A DNA stretch of 64,000 bases, from assembly GCA_963739395.1 (NCBI GenBank), contig CAVUAE010000001.1, forward strand, positions 558,001 to 622,000, read 5' to 3'. The DNA is from RBG-13-51-18 sp963739395 (GTDB lineage: Bacteria > Chloroflexota > Dehalococcoidia > Dehalococcoidales > RBG-16-60-22). The translations under genes were made by a program, and so were the position numbers. This document shows, piece after piece, positions 1 to 8,746 of this stretch. The notes below the pieces were generated by a model that was not told the DNA's origin, searched no databases, and saw only the letters and a program-made list of their open reading frames with translations. The first letter of the stretch is position 1. Every line of letters begins with the position of its first letter.

Positions 1-887
1 TCAATAGTCTGTCTCTTTAACTCCTCAATGATTTTTTCGGCTTCTTTTTCCGTGGGAGGCACTAGCGGTAAACGCGGCTTGCCCACCTTGAAGCCGAGGT
101 AATTAAGGGCAAGCTTAATCGGGGCGGGGCTAGGTATAGAAAACATAGCATTCACTAACGGCACCAGTTTACGATGAATAGCCGCCGCTTCCTTGATTTT
201 ATCGGCTAGAATGAGGTCTATCATCTTCTTGTATTGTTTACCCGTTAGATGAGTAGTGACGCCGATAACCCCGTAACCCCCTAACGCCATGATGAGGAAG
301 GTATCATTATCGTTGCCGCTCCAGATATAGAAATCGTTCCTGACCTTAGCCACGCCGCTGATAACCTGCGCGACATGCTCCATGTTGCCGTTGGCTTCCT
401 TAACGCCGACGATGTTTTTAATCTGGCTTATCCTGATAATCGTCTCGGGTGTCATGTTGACCACCACACGGCCAGGTATGTTGTACACAATAATCGGCAG
501 GCTGGTACTCTCCGCCACTGCTTTAAAATGCTGGTAGATGCCTTCCTGATTAGGCTTGTTGTAATAAGGGACGACGGAAAGGCAGGCATCTACGCCGATT
601 TTTTCCGCCTTCTCAGTATTTTCCACAGCTTCTTTAGTGCTATTACTGCCTGTATATGCTACCAGAGTTGCCTTATCGCCAACCGCCCCTTTCACCTCGG
701 TGAAGATGCGCATTTCTTCTTCCCAGGAAAGCGTCGGGGCTTCACCGGTGGTGGCGGCTAGGACTAATCCGTCGTTACCGGCAGCCAGCACCGCTTTAGC
801 CAGCTTTTTCGTTTGTTCGTAATCAACTTCGCCATTATCTTTAAAGGGGGTGACCATAGCGGTTAAACATCGTGCCAGCTTTTTCAT
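1..887 (-). CDS. dapA: 4-hydroxy-tetrahydrodipicolinate synthase, 3' end beyond the window
   Basis: Condenses pyruvate with aspartate semialdehyde in the DAP/lysine pathway (cytosolic class I aldolase). The ATG at 887 follows an AGGAGG box about 9 bases upstream. 295 codons are visible and the frame is still open at base 1, so only the last few residues are missing. Family landmarks are present: TTGE at residues 46-49, the Tyr of YNIPGR at 135 and the Schiff-base Lys in GVKE at 163. It is the last visible gene of an rpsO-pnp-dapB-dapA run and starts 39 bases after dapB ends, so co-transcription is likely. Confidence 0.96.
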   Translation of the reverse strand, partial: MKKLARCLTAMVTPFKDNGEVDYEQTKKLAKAVLAAGNDGLVLAATTGEAPTLSWEEEMRIFTEVKGAVGDKATLVAYTGSNSTKEAVENTEKAEKIGVDACLSVVPYYNKPNQEGIYQHFKAVAESTSLPIIVYNIPGRVVVNMTPETIIRISQIKNIVGVKEANGNMEHVAQVISGVAKVRNDFYIWSGNDNDTFLIMALGGYGVIGVTTHLTGKQYKKMIDLILADKIKEAAAIHRKLVPLVNAMFSIPSPAPIKLALNYLGFKVGKPRLPLVPPTEKEAEKIIEELKRQTI

Positions 888-926
888 CGTGGTTTGCCTC
901 CTAGAGTTCCTTATAATGTTTTTTTA

Positions 927-1715
927 TCACAAACCGAGCAGTTTATCAAGACCATAAATAAAACCTTTTTGTTTGACGACTGCTTTAATAGCCAAGATTA
1001 CGCCCGGCATATAACATTCCCGGTTGATGGTATCATGCCGTATGCTTAAGGTCTGACCGGCCGTGCCGAAAATAACTTCTTGATGCGCCATGAGCCCAGG
1101 CATACGGACGCTATGGATGCTGATGCATTCGACCGATTGACCACGACTGGGAGTAGTTTCACCAGCCGAGGGAGGTAAAAACGGCTTCCCTCTGGCTTCC
1201 GCCATGGCTTTAGCGGTCAATAACGATGTGCCGGAGGGAGCATCGAGCTTTTTATCGTGGTGTAGTTCGACAATTTCCGCGTGGTCGATGAACTTGCCGG
1301 CGATTTTTGCCAGGTGAATCATCAGAACAGCACCAAGAGCAAAATTCGGCGCTGCGACGATGCCAATCTCATTAGCCCCGGCGAGCTTTTGCATTTCTTT
1401 AAGCTCGTCAGCGCTGAAACCAGTCGTCCCGATAACTAGATTAACGCCAGCCTTTGCCGCCAACCTTACGGCGGGCATCGAGGCTTTGGCGATAGTGAAA
1501 TCTACCATTACATCCGGTTCACAGGAATCAAGAATGGACTTTAAATTGGTGGAGAAAGGCACCGTTAAACCGTCTGGCAAAATGAGAGTATCCCCGGTAA
1601 CTTTAATATCAACCGCGCCGACCAGTTTCATATCCTTTTCCTGGCAAACGGCTTTGACCACTTCCTGCCCCACCCTACCGGCTGCTCCATGGACTACTAC
1701 CTTGATTGGTGACAT
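927..1715 (-). CDS. dapB: 4-hydroxy-tetrahydrodipicolinate reductase
   Basis: NAD(P)H-dependent reductase acting right after DapA in lysine/DAP synthesis. 262 residues, normal for the family. The N-terminal dinucleotide-binding motif GAAGRVG is at 10-16, and the signature HHDKKLDAPSGT with catalytic His and Lys is at about 152-163. I chose the ATG at 1715. A GTG five codons upstream would overlap the GAGGTG ribosome binding site that serves this ATG. It lies between pnp and dapA on the same strand. Confidence 0.96.
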   Translation of the reverse strand: MSPIKVVVHGAAGRVGQEVVKAVCQEKDMKLVGAVDIKVTGDTLILPDGLTVPFSTNLKSILDSCEPDVMVDFTIAKASMPAVRLAAKAGVNLVIGTTGFSADELKEMQKLAGANEIGIVAAPNFALGAVLMIHLAKIAGKFIDHAEIVELHHDKKLDAPSGTSLLTAKAMAEARGKPFLPPSAGETTPSRGQSVECISIHSVRMPGLMAHQEVIFGTAGQTLSIRHDTINRECYMPGVILAIKAVVKQKGFIYGLDKLLGL

Positions 1716-1751
1716 AGCATTACACCTCACACAAAAAGAATGGTAGAAAGA

Positions 1752-3983
1752 TTAATCGCGTTTATAGGGGGGTCGTGAAGGTCCGCGATTAGGTCGGCCG
1801 TCATTGTAGCGCGGTTTGCCCCTGAAGCCTGACGAGCCGCTGGAGCCGCCCTTGCGGAAGGGGTAGTCCGCAGTGGGAGTACCACCCTCGGACGGTTGTG
1901 ATTCTTTTTCAAATAACGCGCGTCGGGATAAATTCACTCTGCCCATGTCATCGATACTGATTACTTTGACGGTGACCTCATCGCCGATTTTAACTTCGTC
2001 TTCAACTCTATCCAGGCGGTGGTCAGCCAGCTCGCTGATATGCACCAGCCCTTCTTTGCCGGGGAGAATTTCCACCATGGCGCCAAAGTTCAGGATACGG
2101 CTGACTTTTCCAGTAAAAATATCGCCGATTTTCGCTTCGCGGGTTAGACTTTCGATGATGCTAACGGCTTTTTGTGTGGCTTCTGCGTCCGATGAGCCTA
2201 TCGTTATCGTGCCGTCGTCAGCAACATCGATAGTTGTCTTAGTCGACTCGATAATCGAGCGAATGGTCTTGCCGCCCGTGCCGATGACCGCGCCGATTTT
2301 ACTCTGGTCGATTTTTATTTTAGTCATTCTGGGGGCAAACTTACTAACATCAGACCGACTGGCGCTAATAATTTCATACATTTTATCAAGGATGAAAAGC
2401 CGGGCATCCTTACCCTGGTTAAGCGTTTTTTCTACAATTTCTAAAGAAATGCCCTTAAGTTTAGTGTCCATTTGAATGGCGGTAATGCCATCCTTCGTGC
2501 CAGCAATTTTAAAGTCCATGTCCCCGTTGAAATCTTCAATGCCTTCGATATCAGTCAGCACGGCGTACTTGCCGTTATCATCTGTAATTAACCCCATGGC
2601 AATACCAGCCACAGCTTTTTTCACCGGTACGCCGGCGTCCATTAAAGATAGACTGCCAGCGCAAACGCTAGCCATTGAGGTACTGCCGCTGGAGCTTAAA
2701 ACCTCCGAGACGAGGCGGATGGTATAGGGGAAGTCCTCGTCGCTTGGTAAGACGGGCGTTAAAGCGCGTTCGGCGAGGGCGCCATGCCCTATCTCACGCC
2801 TGCCTGGCGAGCCAACACGCCTGACCTCACCGGTAGAAAAACCGGGGAAATTATAATGATGGATGAAGCGCTTGCTTTCTTCCAGTCCTAGTCCATCAAG
2901 CATTTGTTCCTTGCGGGTGGAGCCCAGGGTAGTGATAGACATGACCTGGGTCTGACCACGGGTGAACATGCCGGAGCCATGGGTACGCGGTAATAATCCT
3001 ACTTCGCAAGAAAGAGGTCGTATTTCCGTAAGCGAGCGGCCGCTGATACGCTTGCCCTGTCCCAGAACATTCGCGCGGACGGCTACTTTTACCTTGTTAT
3101 CGATAGCGGAGGCGATTTCGCTCTCAGACAGTTCTTTATCAGTATTACTGGACATGAGGTCTTTGACCATCGTATCGAGCATCTGCTCACGAACGTTCTT
3201 ATCCGTCTGTTTAAATACCTGCGCTAGTTCCTCGTCAATCTTGCGGCTCAGGGCTACGATAGCCTCGGTATTCACTTTTTCTTCTGGTATAGGCAGTTTA
3301 GGTTTACCAGCCAGGTTACGTAATTCTTCCTGGAGTTTAATAATATCCTGGTTTGCTTCATGGGCAAACTTAATACCCTTGAGCACGATATCTTCGGTGA
3401 TTTCCTTAGCGCCCGACTCCACCATGATGATTTTGTCTTTGGTGCTGACGACGATAAGGTCGAGCTGGCTTTCATCGAACTGCGCCATCTTGGGATTTAA
3501 CACTAGCTCGCCATTGATATAGCCTACGTTGACCGCGCCAACGGGTCCGTCAAAAGGTATTTCGGATAACGCCAGCACTGCCGAGGAGCCGATAATCGAA
3601 AGCATATCCGGGTCGTTTTCCTGGTCGGCGGAAAGGACAGTGGTGACGATTTGGATTTCCGAGTGCCAGCTCTTGGGCAGGAGTGGACGTATAGGGCGGT
3701 CGGTCATGCGGCAGGCGAGGATAGCCGCTTCGCTGGGGCGTCCCTCCCGGCGGATAAAACCCCCGGGTATTTTGCCAGCGGCGTAAAGTCGCTCCTCGTA
3801 GTCGATGGTTAGGGGCAGGAAATCCACCCCTTCTCTGGGTTCTTTGTTAAAACATACGGTAACCAGAACTACCGTATCGCCATAACGGACGGTGACCGCG
3901 GCGTTAGCTTGCTGGGCAAGCTTGCCCGTTTCGATAATAAGGTCACGTCCAGCGAGATTACAATGAACAGATTGTGCAGCCAA
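1752..3983 (-). CDS. pnp: polyribonucleotide nucleotidyltransferase (PNPase)
   Basis: Phosphorolytic 3'-to-5' exoribonuclease of the RNA degradosome. About 743 residues with the full architecture: two RNase PH domains, a helical linker, a KH domain with the GTGG loop, an S1 domain (about 620-690) and a Gly/Arg/Ser-rich tail. A start at a TTG at 3983 is preferred because GGAGGGAG sits just before it. A TTG seven codons upstream would place that ribosome binding site inside the coding region. It follows rpsO by 27 bases, the classic rpsO-pnp pair, and is probably co-transcribed with it. Confidence 0.96.
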   Translation of the reverse strand: MAAQSVHCNLAGRDLIIETGKLAQQANAAVTVRYGDTVVLVTVCFNKEPREGVDFLPLTIDYEERLYAAGKIPGGFIRREGRPSEAAILACRMTDRPIRPLLPKSWHSEIQIVTTVLSADQENDPDMLSIIGSSAVLALSEIPFDGPVGAVNVGYINGELVLNPKMAQFDESQLDLIVVSTKDKIIMVESGAKEITEDIVLKGIKFAHEANQDIIKLQEELRNLAGKPKLPIPEEKVNTEAIVALSRKIDEELAQVFKQTDKNVREQMLDTMVKDLMSSNTDKELSESEIASAIDNKVKVAVRANVLGQGKRISGRSLTEIRPLSCEVGLLPRTHGSGMFTRGQTQVMSITTLGSTRKEQMLDGLGLEESKRFIHHYNFPGFSTGEVRRVGSPGRREIGHGALAERALTPVLPSDEDFPYTIRLVSEVLSSSGSTSMASVCAGSLSLMDAGVPVKKAVAGIAMGLITDDNGKYAVLTDIEGIEDFNGDMDFKIAGTKDGITAIQMDTKLKGISLEIVEKTLNQGKDARLFILDKMYEIISASRSDVSKFAPRMTKIKIDQSKIGAVIGTGGKTIRSIIESTKTTIDVADDGTITIGSSDAEATQKAVSIIESLTREAKIGDIFTGKVSRILNFGAMVEILPGKEGLVHISELADHRLDRVEDEVKIGDEVTVKVISIDDMGRVNLSRRALFEKESQPSEGGTPTADYPFRKGGSSGSSGFRGKPRYNDGRPNRGPSRPPYKRD

Positions 3984-4010
3984 AGGAATACTCCCTCCAA
4001 CCAAACGGCT

Positions 4011-4274
4011 TTACTTGCGTAGTCCTAGTTTCTTGATTAGTTTATTATACCGGTCAATGTCTTCCCGGCTAAGATACGCCAAAAGCCTCCGCCGCTGCCC
4101 GACGAGCCCGAGTAATCCCCGCTGCGTATGAAAGTCCTTGCGGTGAGTCGCCAAATGATTGGTGAGCTGGTTGATTCTTTCAGTAAGCAGGGCTATCTGG
4201 ACTTCGGTTGAGCCTGTATCGCCTTCTTTGGCTTGATAGGATGTGATGACTTCCGTCTTCTTAGCTTTGTCCAA
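4011..4274 (-). CDS. rpsO: 30S ribosomal protein S15
   Basis: Primary 16S rRNA-binding protein of the small subunit platform. 87 residues, standard length, with the conserved H-x-K-D-(F/H) region around 45-50 and the basic C-terminal segment LGLVGQRRRLLAYL. The start codon appears to be TTG at 4274, preceded by AAGAGGTAAAAG. First gene of the rpsO-pnp-dapB-dapA series, with a good promoter just upstream. Confidence 0.97.
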   Translation of the reverse strand: MDKAKKTEVITSYQAKEGDTGSTEVQIALLTERINQLTNHLATHRKDFHTQRGLLGLVGQRRRLLAYLSREDIDRYNKLIKKLGLRK

Positions 4275-4320
4275 CTTTTACCTCTTAAGACCGTATATTG
4301 ATTATTTATATTACGTGGCA

Positions 4321-4349
4321 ATTATAACATAATATGAGGGGGAAGTAAA
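4321..4349 (-). promoter_or_regulatory. sigma-70-like promoter for rpsO operon
   Basis: On the minus strand TTTACT (-35, 4344-4349), a 17-base spacer and TATAAT (-10, 4321-4326) lie about 47 bases before the rpsO start. It is placed back to back with the hypA promoter. Confidence 0.65.
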
Positions 4350-4350
4350 T

Positions 4351-4379
4351 TTGTCCTCTTCCTTACGCTCCTCTATAAT
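4351..4379 (+). promoter_or_regulatory. sigma-70-like promoter for hyp operon
   Basis: TTGTCC (4351-4356), 17 bases, TATAAT (4374-4379). The predicted transcription start falls near 4386, only about 8 bases before the hypA ATG, and no convincing Shine-Dalgarno sequence fits in that leader. The hyp mRNA may therefore be nearly leaderless. Confidence 0.55.
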
Positions 4380-4393
4380 TAAATTGAGACTAT

Positions 4394-4735
4394 ATGCACG
4401 AAGCCAGTATTACAGAAAGCATGCTCTCGTTAGCTTTGGAAAAAGCTAAGGAAGCTAAAGCCGGCAAGATAACCCGTATCAATCTGGTAGTGGGCGAGCT
4501 TTCCGGCGTCGTGCCGGAGTGCGTCCAGTTTTACTTCGACGAGATGAGTAAGAAGACCATCGCCGAAGGGGCGACGCTTGCCTTTGAGACCAAGCCGACA
4601 CAGCTAAAATGTCGTAAGTGCCAGACCGTTTTTACACCAGATAATCACGAGTGGAAATGTCCCAAGTGTAAAGAAACCAGCGTGGAGATAGCATCCGGCC
4701 GCGAGTGTTATATGGAAAGCATCGAGGTGGAGTAG
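4394..4735 (+). CDS. hypA: hydrogenase nickel-insertion protein HypA
   Basis: Nickel chaperone that delivers Ni to the large subunit of NiFe-hydrogenase together with HypB. 113 residues. The canonical N terminus MHEASI carries the Ni-binding His2, and the zinc site consists of C73-x2-C76 and C89-x2-C92. The stop abuts the hypB start (4736), so the two are translationally coupled at the head of the hyp operon. Confidence 0.97.
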   Translation: MHEASITESMLSLALEKAKEAKAGKITRINLVVGELSGVVPECVQFYFDEMSKKTIAEGATLAFETKPTQLKCRKCQTVFTPDNHEWKCPKCKETSVEIASGRECYMESIEVE

Positions 4736-5410
4736 ATGGCAGTAAAAGTAATTAAGGTCGGCGAAAAAATCCTCGGTAAAAACGAGGATAAAGCCAAAGA
4801 AAATAAAAAGCGACTGGATAAACAAGGCATTCTGACGATAAACATCATGTCGTCGCCCGGAGCGGGCAAGACCAGCTTGATTCTTAGCACAATTAAACAA
4901 ATGAGCAAGAAACATAAAATCGCCGTCATCGAAGGGGATGTAGCCTCCAGCGTCGACTCTGAAAAGGTAAATGCCTTGGGAATACCAGTGGTGCAAATCA
5001 ATACTCAAGGCGGCTGCCATCTGGATGCTTTTATGGTGGAAAAGGGGCTTAATAACCTGCCGCTGGAAAGAGTTGATTTACTTTTTATCGAAAATGTCGG
5101 CAATCTTATCTGTCCCAATAACTATCTACTGGGTGAAGATATTCGCCTCATGATTGCCAGTTTGCCCGAGGGCGATGATAAACCGTACAAATACCCCGCT
5201 ATGTTCGCCGACAGCGACGTGGTGATATTAAATAAAATCGACCTTCAGCCTTATCTCGATTTTAACGAAAAAGCCTTCCGTAAGGTTGTTAATGGACTGA
5301 ATCCCGATGTTATCATTTTCCCCGTCTCATGTAAAACGGGGGCGGGGCTTAAAGAGTGGTTCGACTGGCTGGAAACTAAGATAAAAGCTAAGAAAAAGAA
5401 ACAGTCTTAG
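4736..5410 (+). CDS. hypB: hydrogenase maturation GTPase HypB
   Basis: GTPase that drives nickel insertion with HypA. 224 residues. P-loop SPGAGKTS starts near residue 40, the metal-binding Cys-His pair of GGCHLDA is at 94-95, a further conserved Cys is in LICP at 126, and an NKID guanine-specificity motif lies near 166-169. The N-terminal CCGCxG high-affinity nickel motif and His-rich stretch seen in some HypB are absent, so this is the short form. Confidence 0.96.
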   Translation: MAVKVIKVGEKILGKNEDKAKENKKRLDKQGILTINIMSSPGAGKTSLILSTIKQMSKKHKIAVIEGDVASSVDSEKVNALGIPVVQINTQGGCHLDAFMVEKGLNNLPLERVDLLFIENVGNLICPNNYLLGEDIRLMIASLPEGDDKPYKYPAMFADSDVVILNKIDLQPYLDFNEKAFRKVVNGLNPDVIIFPVSCKTGAGLKEWFDWLETKIKAKKKKQS

Positions 5411-5431
5411 GAAACAATAATTCTTTAAAAA

Positions 5432-5532
5432 CCATACCGACGCAAGTCGGTATCCAGTATACTTGAGTAAGTATTGTTTATCGGCGAATATGTAAGGTTC
5501 GTCTTACTGGATTCCGGTTTTCACCGGAATGG
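5432..5532. repeat. paired inverted hairpins, gene-free copy of the GIY-YIG-flanking repeat
   Basis: Left unit CCATACCGA-CGCAAG-TCGGTATCCAGT (5432-5458) and right unit ACTGGATTCCGG-TTTTCA-CCGGAATGG (5506-5532) face each other across about 47 bases. The outer CCAT/ATGG and inner CCAGT/ACTGG flanks are mirror images. The same arrangement occurs at 53096-53187 and, with a GIY-YIG gene between the hairpins, at 28986-29353. It lies between hypB and hypF. Confidence 0.75.
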
Positions 5533-5545
5533 TAAGAATATTGCT

Positions 5546-7840
5546 ATGATGAAAACAAAAACAATTACTTTGGCGCGCATCAGCGTCAGCGGCGTCGTGC
5601 AGGGGGTGGGTTTCCGTCCATTCGTTTACCGCTTGGCCAAGCAACACAACCTACTCGGCTGGGTATGTAATACCTCCGAGGGCGTGAAAATCGAGGTGGA
5701 GGGGGAGGTTAAAGACATCGAACTGTTCTTAAACAAACTACGCGATCAGGCGCCGCCGGTGTCGCATATTGAAGATATCAAAGTCACGTCGGGCACGCCA
5801 GCTAACTACGACAAGTTTGAAATCCGTAAAAGTATAGCCGAAGTCGGTAAGTATCAACTAATTTCCCCGGATATCGCCACCTGCCCTGATTGTTTGAAAG
5901 AAATATTCGACCCTACCAACCGCCGTTACCGATATCCTTTTACCAACTGTACGAACTGCGGTCCCCGTTTTACGATTATCCAGGACATACCTTACGACCG
6001 CCCTAAAACCACGATGAAAAGTTTTAAGATGTGCCCGGCATGCCAGAAAGAATATAATGACCCTCTTAACCGCCGTTTTCACGCCCAGCCCAATGCCTGT
6101 CCTGTATGTGGACCACAGCTTAACTTGGTAGATAACCAAGGCAAGGTTGTAGTCTGCAAGGATGTTTTAAAAAAGACCGCCGAACTGCTGAAAGAAGGAA
6201 AAATCGTGGCGGTAAAGGGGCTGGGAGGCTTTTTATTAGCCTGCGACGCCACCAGCGAGAAAGTCGTCAACCGCCTACGCCAGCGTAAGAACCGTCCGGC
6301 TAAACCACTGGCGGTAATGGTCGCTGACTTGGATGAAGCTAAAAAACACTGCGAAGTGAATGATGAAGAAATCAAGCTGCTGACCTCGTCGGGCAGTCCC
6401 ATCGTTTTATTGAAATGGAAACCTGAATCCAGTATTACTCAAGCAGTCACGCCGGGACTAAAATACCTCGGCGTAATGCTCCCCTATACTCCCCTCCACC
6501 AACTCCTCTTAAGCAAGGTCGGCCTACCGCTGGTGATGACGTCCGGCAACTTAAGCGAGGAGCCTATCGCCAAAGACAATGATGAGGCTGTAAGACGACT
6601 TGGTAAAATCGCCGACTACTTCCTCATACATAATCGCGATATCTACGCCCGGTATGACGATTCTGTAATGCTGGTAGAACAAGATATACCCCGCTTTACG
6701 CGTCGTGCCCGCGGCTACGCTCCTTATCCCATCCATCTTCCTTACCAGAGTAAACAAATACTGGGCTGCGGGGCAGAGGAAAAGAATACCTTTTGCCTGA
6801 CACGAGATAATTACGCTTTCATCAGCCAGCATATCGGGGACATGGAAAACATGGAAACGCTTGAACATTATGTCAACACCATCGACCTGTATAAGAAGCT
6901 GTTCAGGATTAAACCGGAAATTATTGCCCACGATATGCACCCAGAGTACTTACCGACCAAATACGCCAAAGAGCTGGCGGAAAAAGACGGCTTAAAGCTC
7001 TTCCCCGTCCAACACCACCATGCACATATCGCGTCCTGCCTGGCGGATAACGGCGTAAATGGACCGGTTATCGGGGTGGCTTTAGATGGGACGGGATATG
7101 GTACTGACGGCAATATCTGGGGCGGGGAATTCATAGTGGCGGATTATAAGGACTTTAAACGGGCGGCGCACCTAGAATACCTACCATTAGCGGGGGGAAC
7201 TTTAGCGATTAAAAAGCCCTACCGTACCACCATAGGTTATATGCTGGCTTTAGGACTGGATCTAGATAAAAAAATGCCTTTCTTGAAGCAGGTGGACGAG
7301 AACGAAATAGTAATTATTAAGAACCAGGTACAGACGAAATTCAACGCGCCGCTGACCTCCAGCATGGGTCGACTCTTCGACGCGGTGGCGGCATTAACGA
7401 GGATAAGGAGCATAATCGAATACGAAGCCCAGGCGGCTATCGACCTCGAGATGTCGGCTAATAACGCCCCTGACGAAACAGGATTTTATCCATTCACTTT
7501 TGAAGAACGAGATGAAATTATGGTGATTAAGATACATGACCTATTAAGAGCCGTTATTTTAGATATCAAAGACCACGCAAGCCAATCCATTATCGCTATG
7601 CGTTTTCATAACACGATAACTCGCCTAATTTTAGAGACCTGTCAGAAAATCGCGGAAGACACAGGCATCAAGCAGGTAGCTTTAAGCGGCGGAGTTTTCC
7701 AGAATCGCTTGCTTTTAAGAAAAACCGTGCTTCTGCTTGAGTCCGCTGGCTTTAAGGTTTATACTCACCGACAGGTGCCCTGCAACGACGGCGGTATTTC
7801 GCTGGGGCAAGTGGCGATTGCTAATTATAATGGAGAGTGA
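5546..7840 (+). CDS. hypF: carbamoyltransferase HypF
   Basis: Makes the thiocarboxamide/cyanide ligand precursor on HypE from carbamoyl phosphate for the NiFe active site. 764 residues from the ATG at 5546. An in-frame upstream start would run through the hairpin repeat and is unlikely. Order: acylphosphatase domain (SGVVQGVGFRPFVYR near 13-30), paired C4 zinc fingers (CPDC/CTNC and CPAC/CPVC, about 105-190), a YrdC-like domain (KGLGGFLL), then a Kae1/HypF C-terminal domain with HHHAH metal ligands and GGVFQNRLL. Full length, no missing motif. Confidence 0.96.
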   Translation: MMKTKTITLARISVSGVVQGVGFRPFVYRLAKQHNLLGWVCNTSEGVKIEVEGEVKDIELFLNKLRDQAPPVSHIEDIKVTSGTPANYDKFEIRKSIAEVGKYQLISPDIATCPDCLKEIFDPTNRRYRYPFTNCTNCGPRFTIIQDIPYDRPKTTMKSFKMCPACQKEYNDPLNRRFHAQPNACPVCGPQLNLVDNQGKVVVCKDVLKKTAELLKEGKIVAVKGLGGFLLACDATSEKVVNRLRQRKNRPAKPLAVMVADLDEAKKHCEVNDEEIKLLTSSGSPIVLLKWKPESSITQAVTPGLKYLGVMLPYTPLHQLLLSKVGLPLVMTSGNLSEEPIAKDNDEAVRRLGKIADYFLIHNRDIYARYDDSVMLVEQDIPRFTRRARGYAPYPIHLPYQSKQILGCGAEEKNTFCLTRDNYAFISQHIGDMENMETLEHYVNTIDLYKKLFRIKPEIIAHDMHPEYLPTKYAKELAEKDGLKLFPVQHHHAHIASCLADNGVNGPVIGVALDGTGYGTDGNIWGGEFIVADYKDFKRAAHLEYLPLAGGTLAIKKPYRTTIGYMLALGLDLDKKMPFLKQVDENEIVIIKNQVQTKFNAPLTSSMGRLFDAVAALTRIRSIIEYEAQAAIDLEMSANNAPDETGFYPFTFEERDEIMVIKIHDLLRAVILDIKDHASQSIIAMRFHNTITRLILETCQKIAEDTGIKQVALSGGVFQNRLLLRKTVLLLESAGFKVYTHRQVPCNDGGISLGQVAIANYNGE

Positions 7841-7843
7841 ATC

Positions 7844-8422
7844 ATGACTAAAAAAACTTTTGGACCCCAACCGTGGCTTTTCCCTCACCCAACGGTGCTG
7901 TTAGGTTCGGTGCACGATGGTAAAGCTGATTTTGCCGCTTATGCCTGGTGTGGTATTACCAGTGCCGAGCCACCCACAATCTCCGTCGGTATCAGGCACC
8001 AGCGGCATACTTTAAAAGGTATTTTCCAAAATAAAACCTTTTCCGTAAACGTTCCGTCAGTAGACCTCCTTAAAGAGACAGACTATTGCGGCACAGTTTC
8101 CGGGGCAGACACGGACAAGGTTAATGACTGTAAATTTAAAGTATTTTATGGTGGTTTAAAAACGGCGCCACTCATCGAGCAATGCCCGGTTAATCTGGAA
8201 TGTGAAGTCCTGCACATTCTTAATCTGGGCAGCCACGCTTTGGTGGTTGGTAAAATAGTTCAGACGCATGTTTCCGAGGATTGCCTGACTAACGACCAGC
8301 CGGATATCCTGAAAATCAAACCATTCGTTTACAGTCGCGGTCCCGTGTCACGCTATAACGCTGTCGGCGAAGTACTGGGACAGGCTTTCGACGTCGGCAA
8401 AGCGATAAAAAAGAAGGGATAG
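7844..8422 (+). CDS. flavin reductase-like (FMN-binding split barrel) protein
   Basis: 192 residues resembling flavoredoxin / flavin-reductase-domain proteins: N-terminal HPTVLLGSVHDGKADFAAY, then TSAEPPTISVGIRH and the SVNVPS strand, typical of FMN-binding split barrels. Such proteins bind FMN and pass electrons or reduce flavin. It starts 3 bases after hypF and ends 4 bases before hypC, so it is embedded in the hyp operon. A redox role in hydrogenase maturation or use is possible but not shown by the sequence. Confidence 0.8.
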   Translation: MTKKTFGPQPWLFPHPTVLLGSVHDGKADFAAYAWCGITSAEPPTISVGIRHQRHTLKGIFQNKTFSVNVPSVDLLKETDYCGTVSGADTDKVNDCKFKVFYGGLKTAPLIEQCPVNLECEVLHILNLGSHALVVGKIVQTHVSEDCLTNDQPDILKIKPFVYSRGPVSRYNAVGEVLGQAFDVGKAIKKKG

Positions 8423-8426
8423 TCTG

Positions 8427-8648
8427 ATGTGTTTAGCCGTACCAGCACTCATCAAGTCAATTAAAGGTCAACAAGCCGTAGTGGACATCGAAGGCGTGAC
8501 TAGGGATATCAGTTTACAGCTTACACCGGAGGCAAAAGTAGGCGACTACGTTCTGCTGCATACCGGCTATGCTATTAGCATCATTGACGCCGACGAAGCC
8601 GAGGAAACACTTAAACTTTTAAAAGAGATAAGCGAAGCCAGTCCATAA
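8427..8648 (+). CDS. hypC: hydrogenase maturation chaperone HypC
   Basis: Small chaperone that forms a complex with HypD during Fe(CN)2CO assembly and carries it to the large subunit. 73 residues, starting MCLAVPA with the essential Cys2 and followed by a short beta barrel containing the conserved HTGYAI. It sits between the flavin-reductase-like gene and hypD. Confidence 0.96.
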   Translation: MCLAVPALIKSIKGQQAVVDIEGVTRDISLQLTPEAKVGDYVLLHTGYAISIIDADEAEETLKLLKEISEASP

Positions 8649-8649
8649 C

Positions 8650-8735
8650 GTCATTGCGAGGAGCGCAGCGACACGGCAATCTCCATTATTGAATTATGAC
8701 AATGACCAAGATTGCCACGCTTCGCTCGCAATGAC
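8650..8735. repeat. imperfect palindromic MITE-like element inside the hyp operon
   Basis: GTCATTGCGAG...GCGCAGCGA at the left end and its complement TTCGCTCGCAATGAC at the right end enclose about 50 bases. Arms of this kind (TCATTGCGAGG / CTCGCAATGA) are widespread intergenic repeats in bacteria. It fills nearly the whole hypC-hypD gap (8649-8746), so hyp transcripts from hypD onward must pass through a strong hairpin. Confidence 0.75.
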
Positions 8736-8746
8736 AAAAAAGTAGT

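Noticed and set aside
5474..5545. Upstream start for HypF
   Set aside because: The extra residues are encoded by the hairpin repeat; the acylphosphatase domain begins right after the ATG at 5546.
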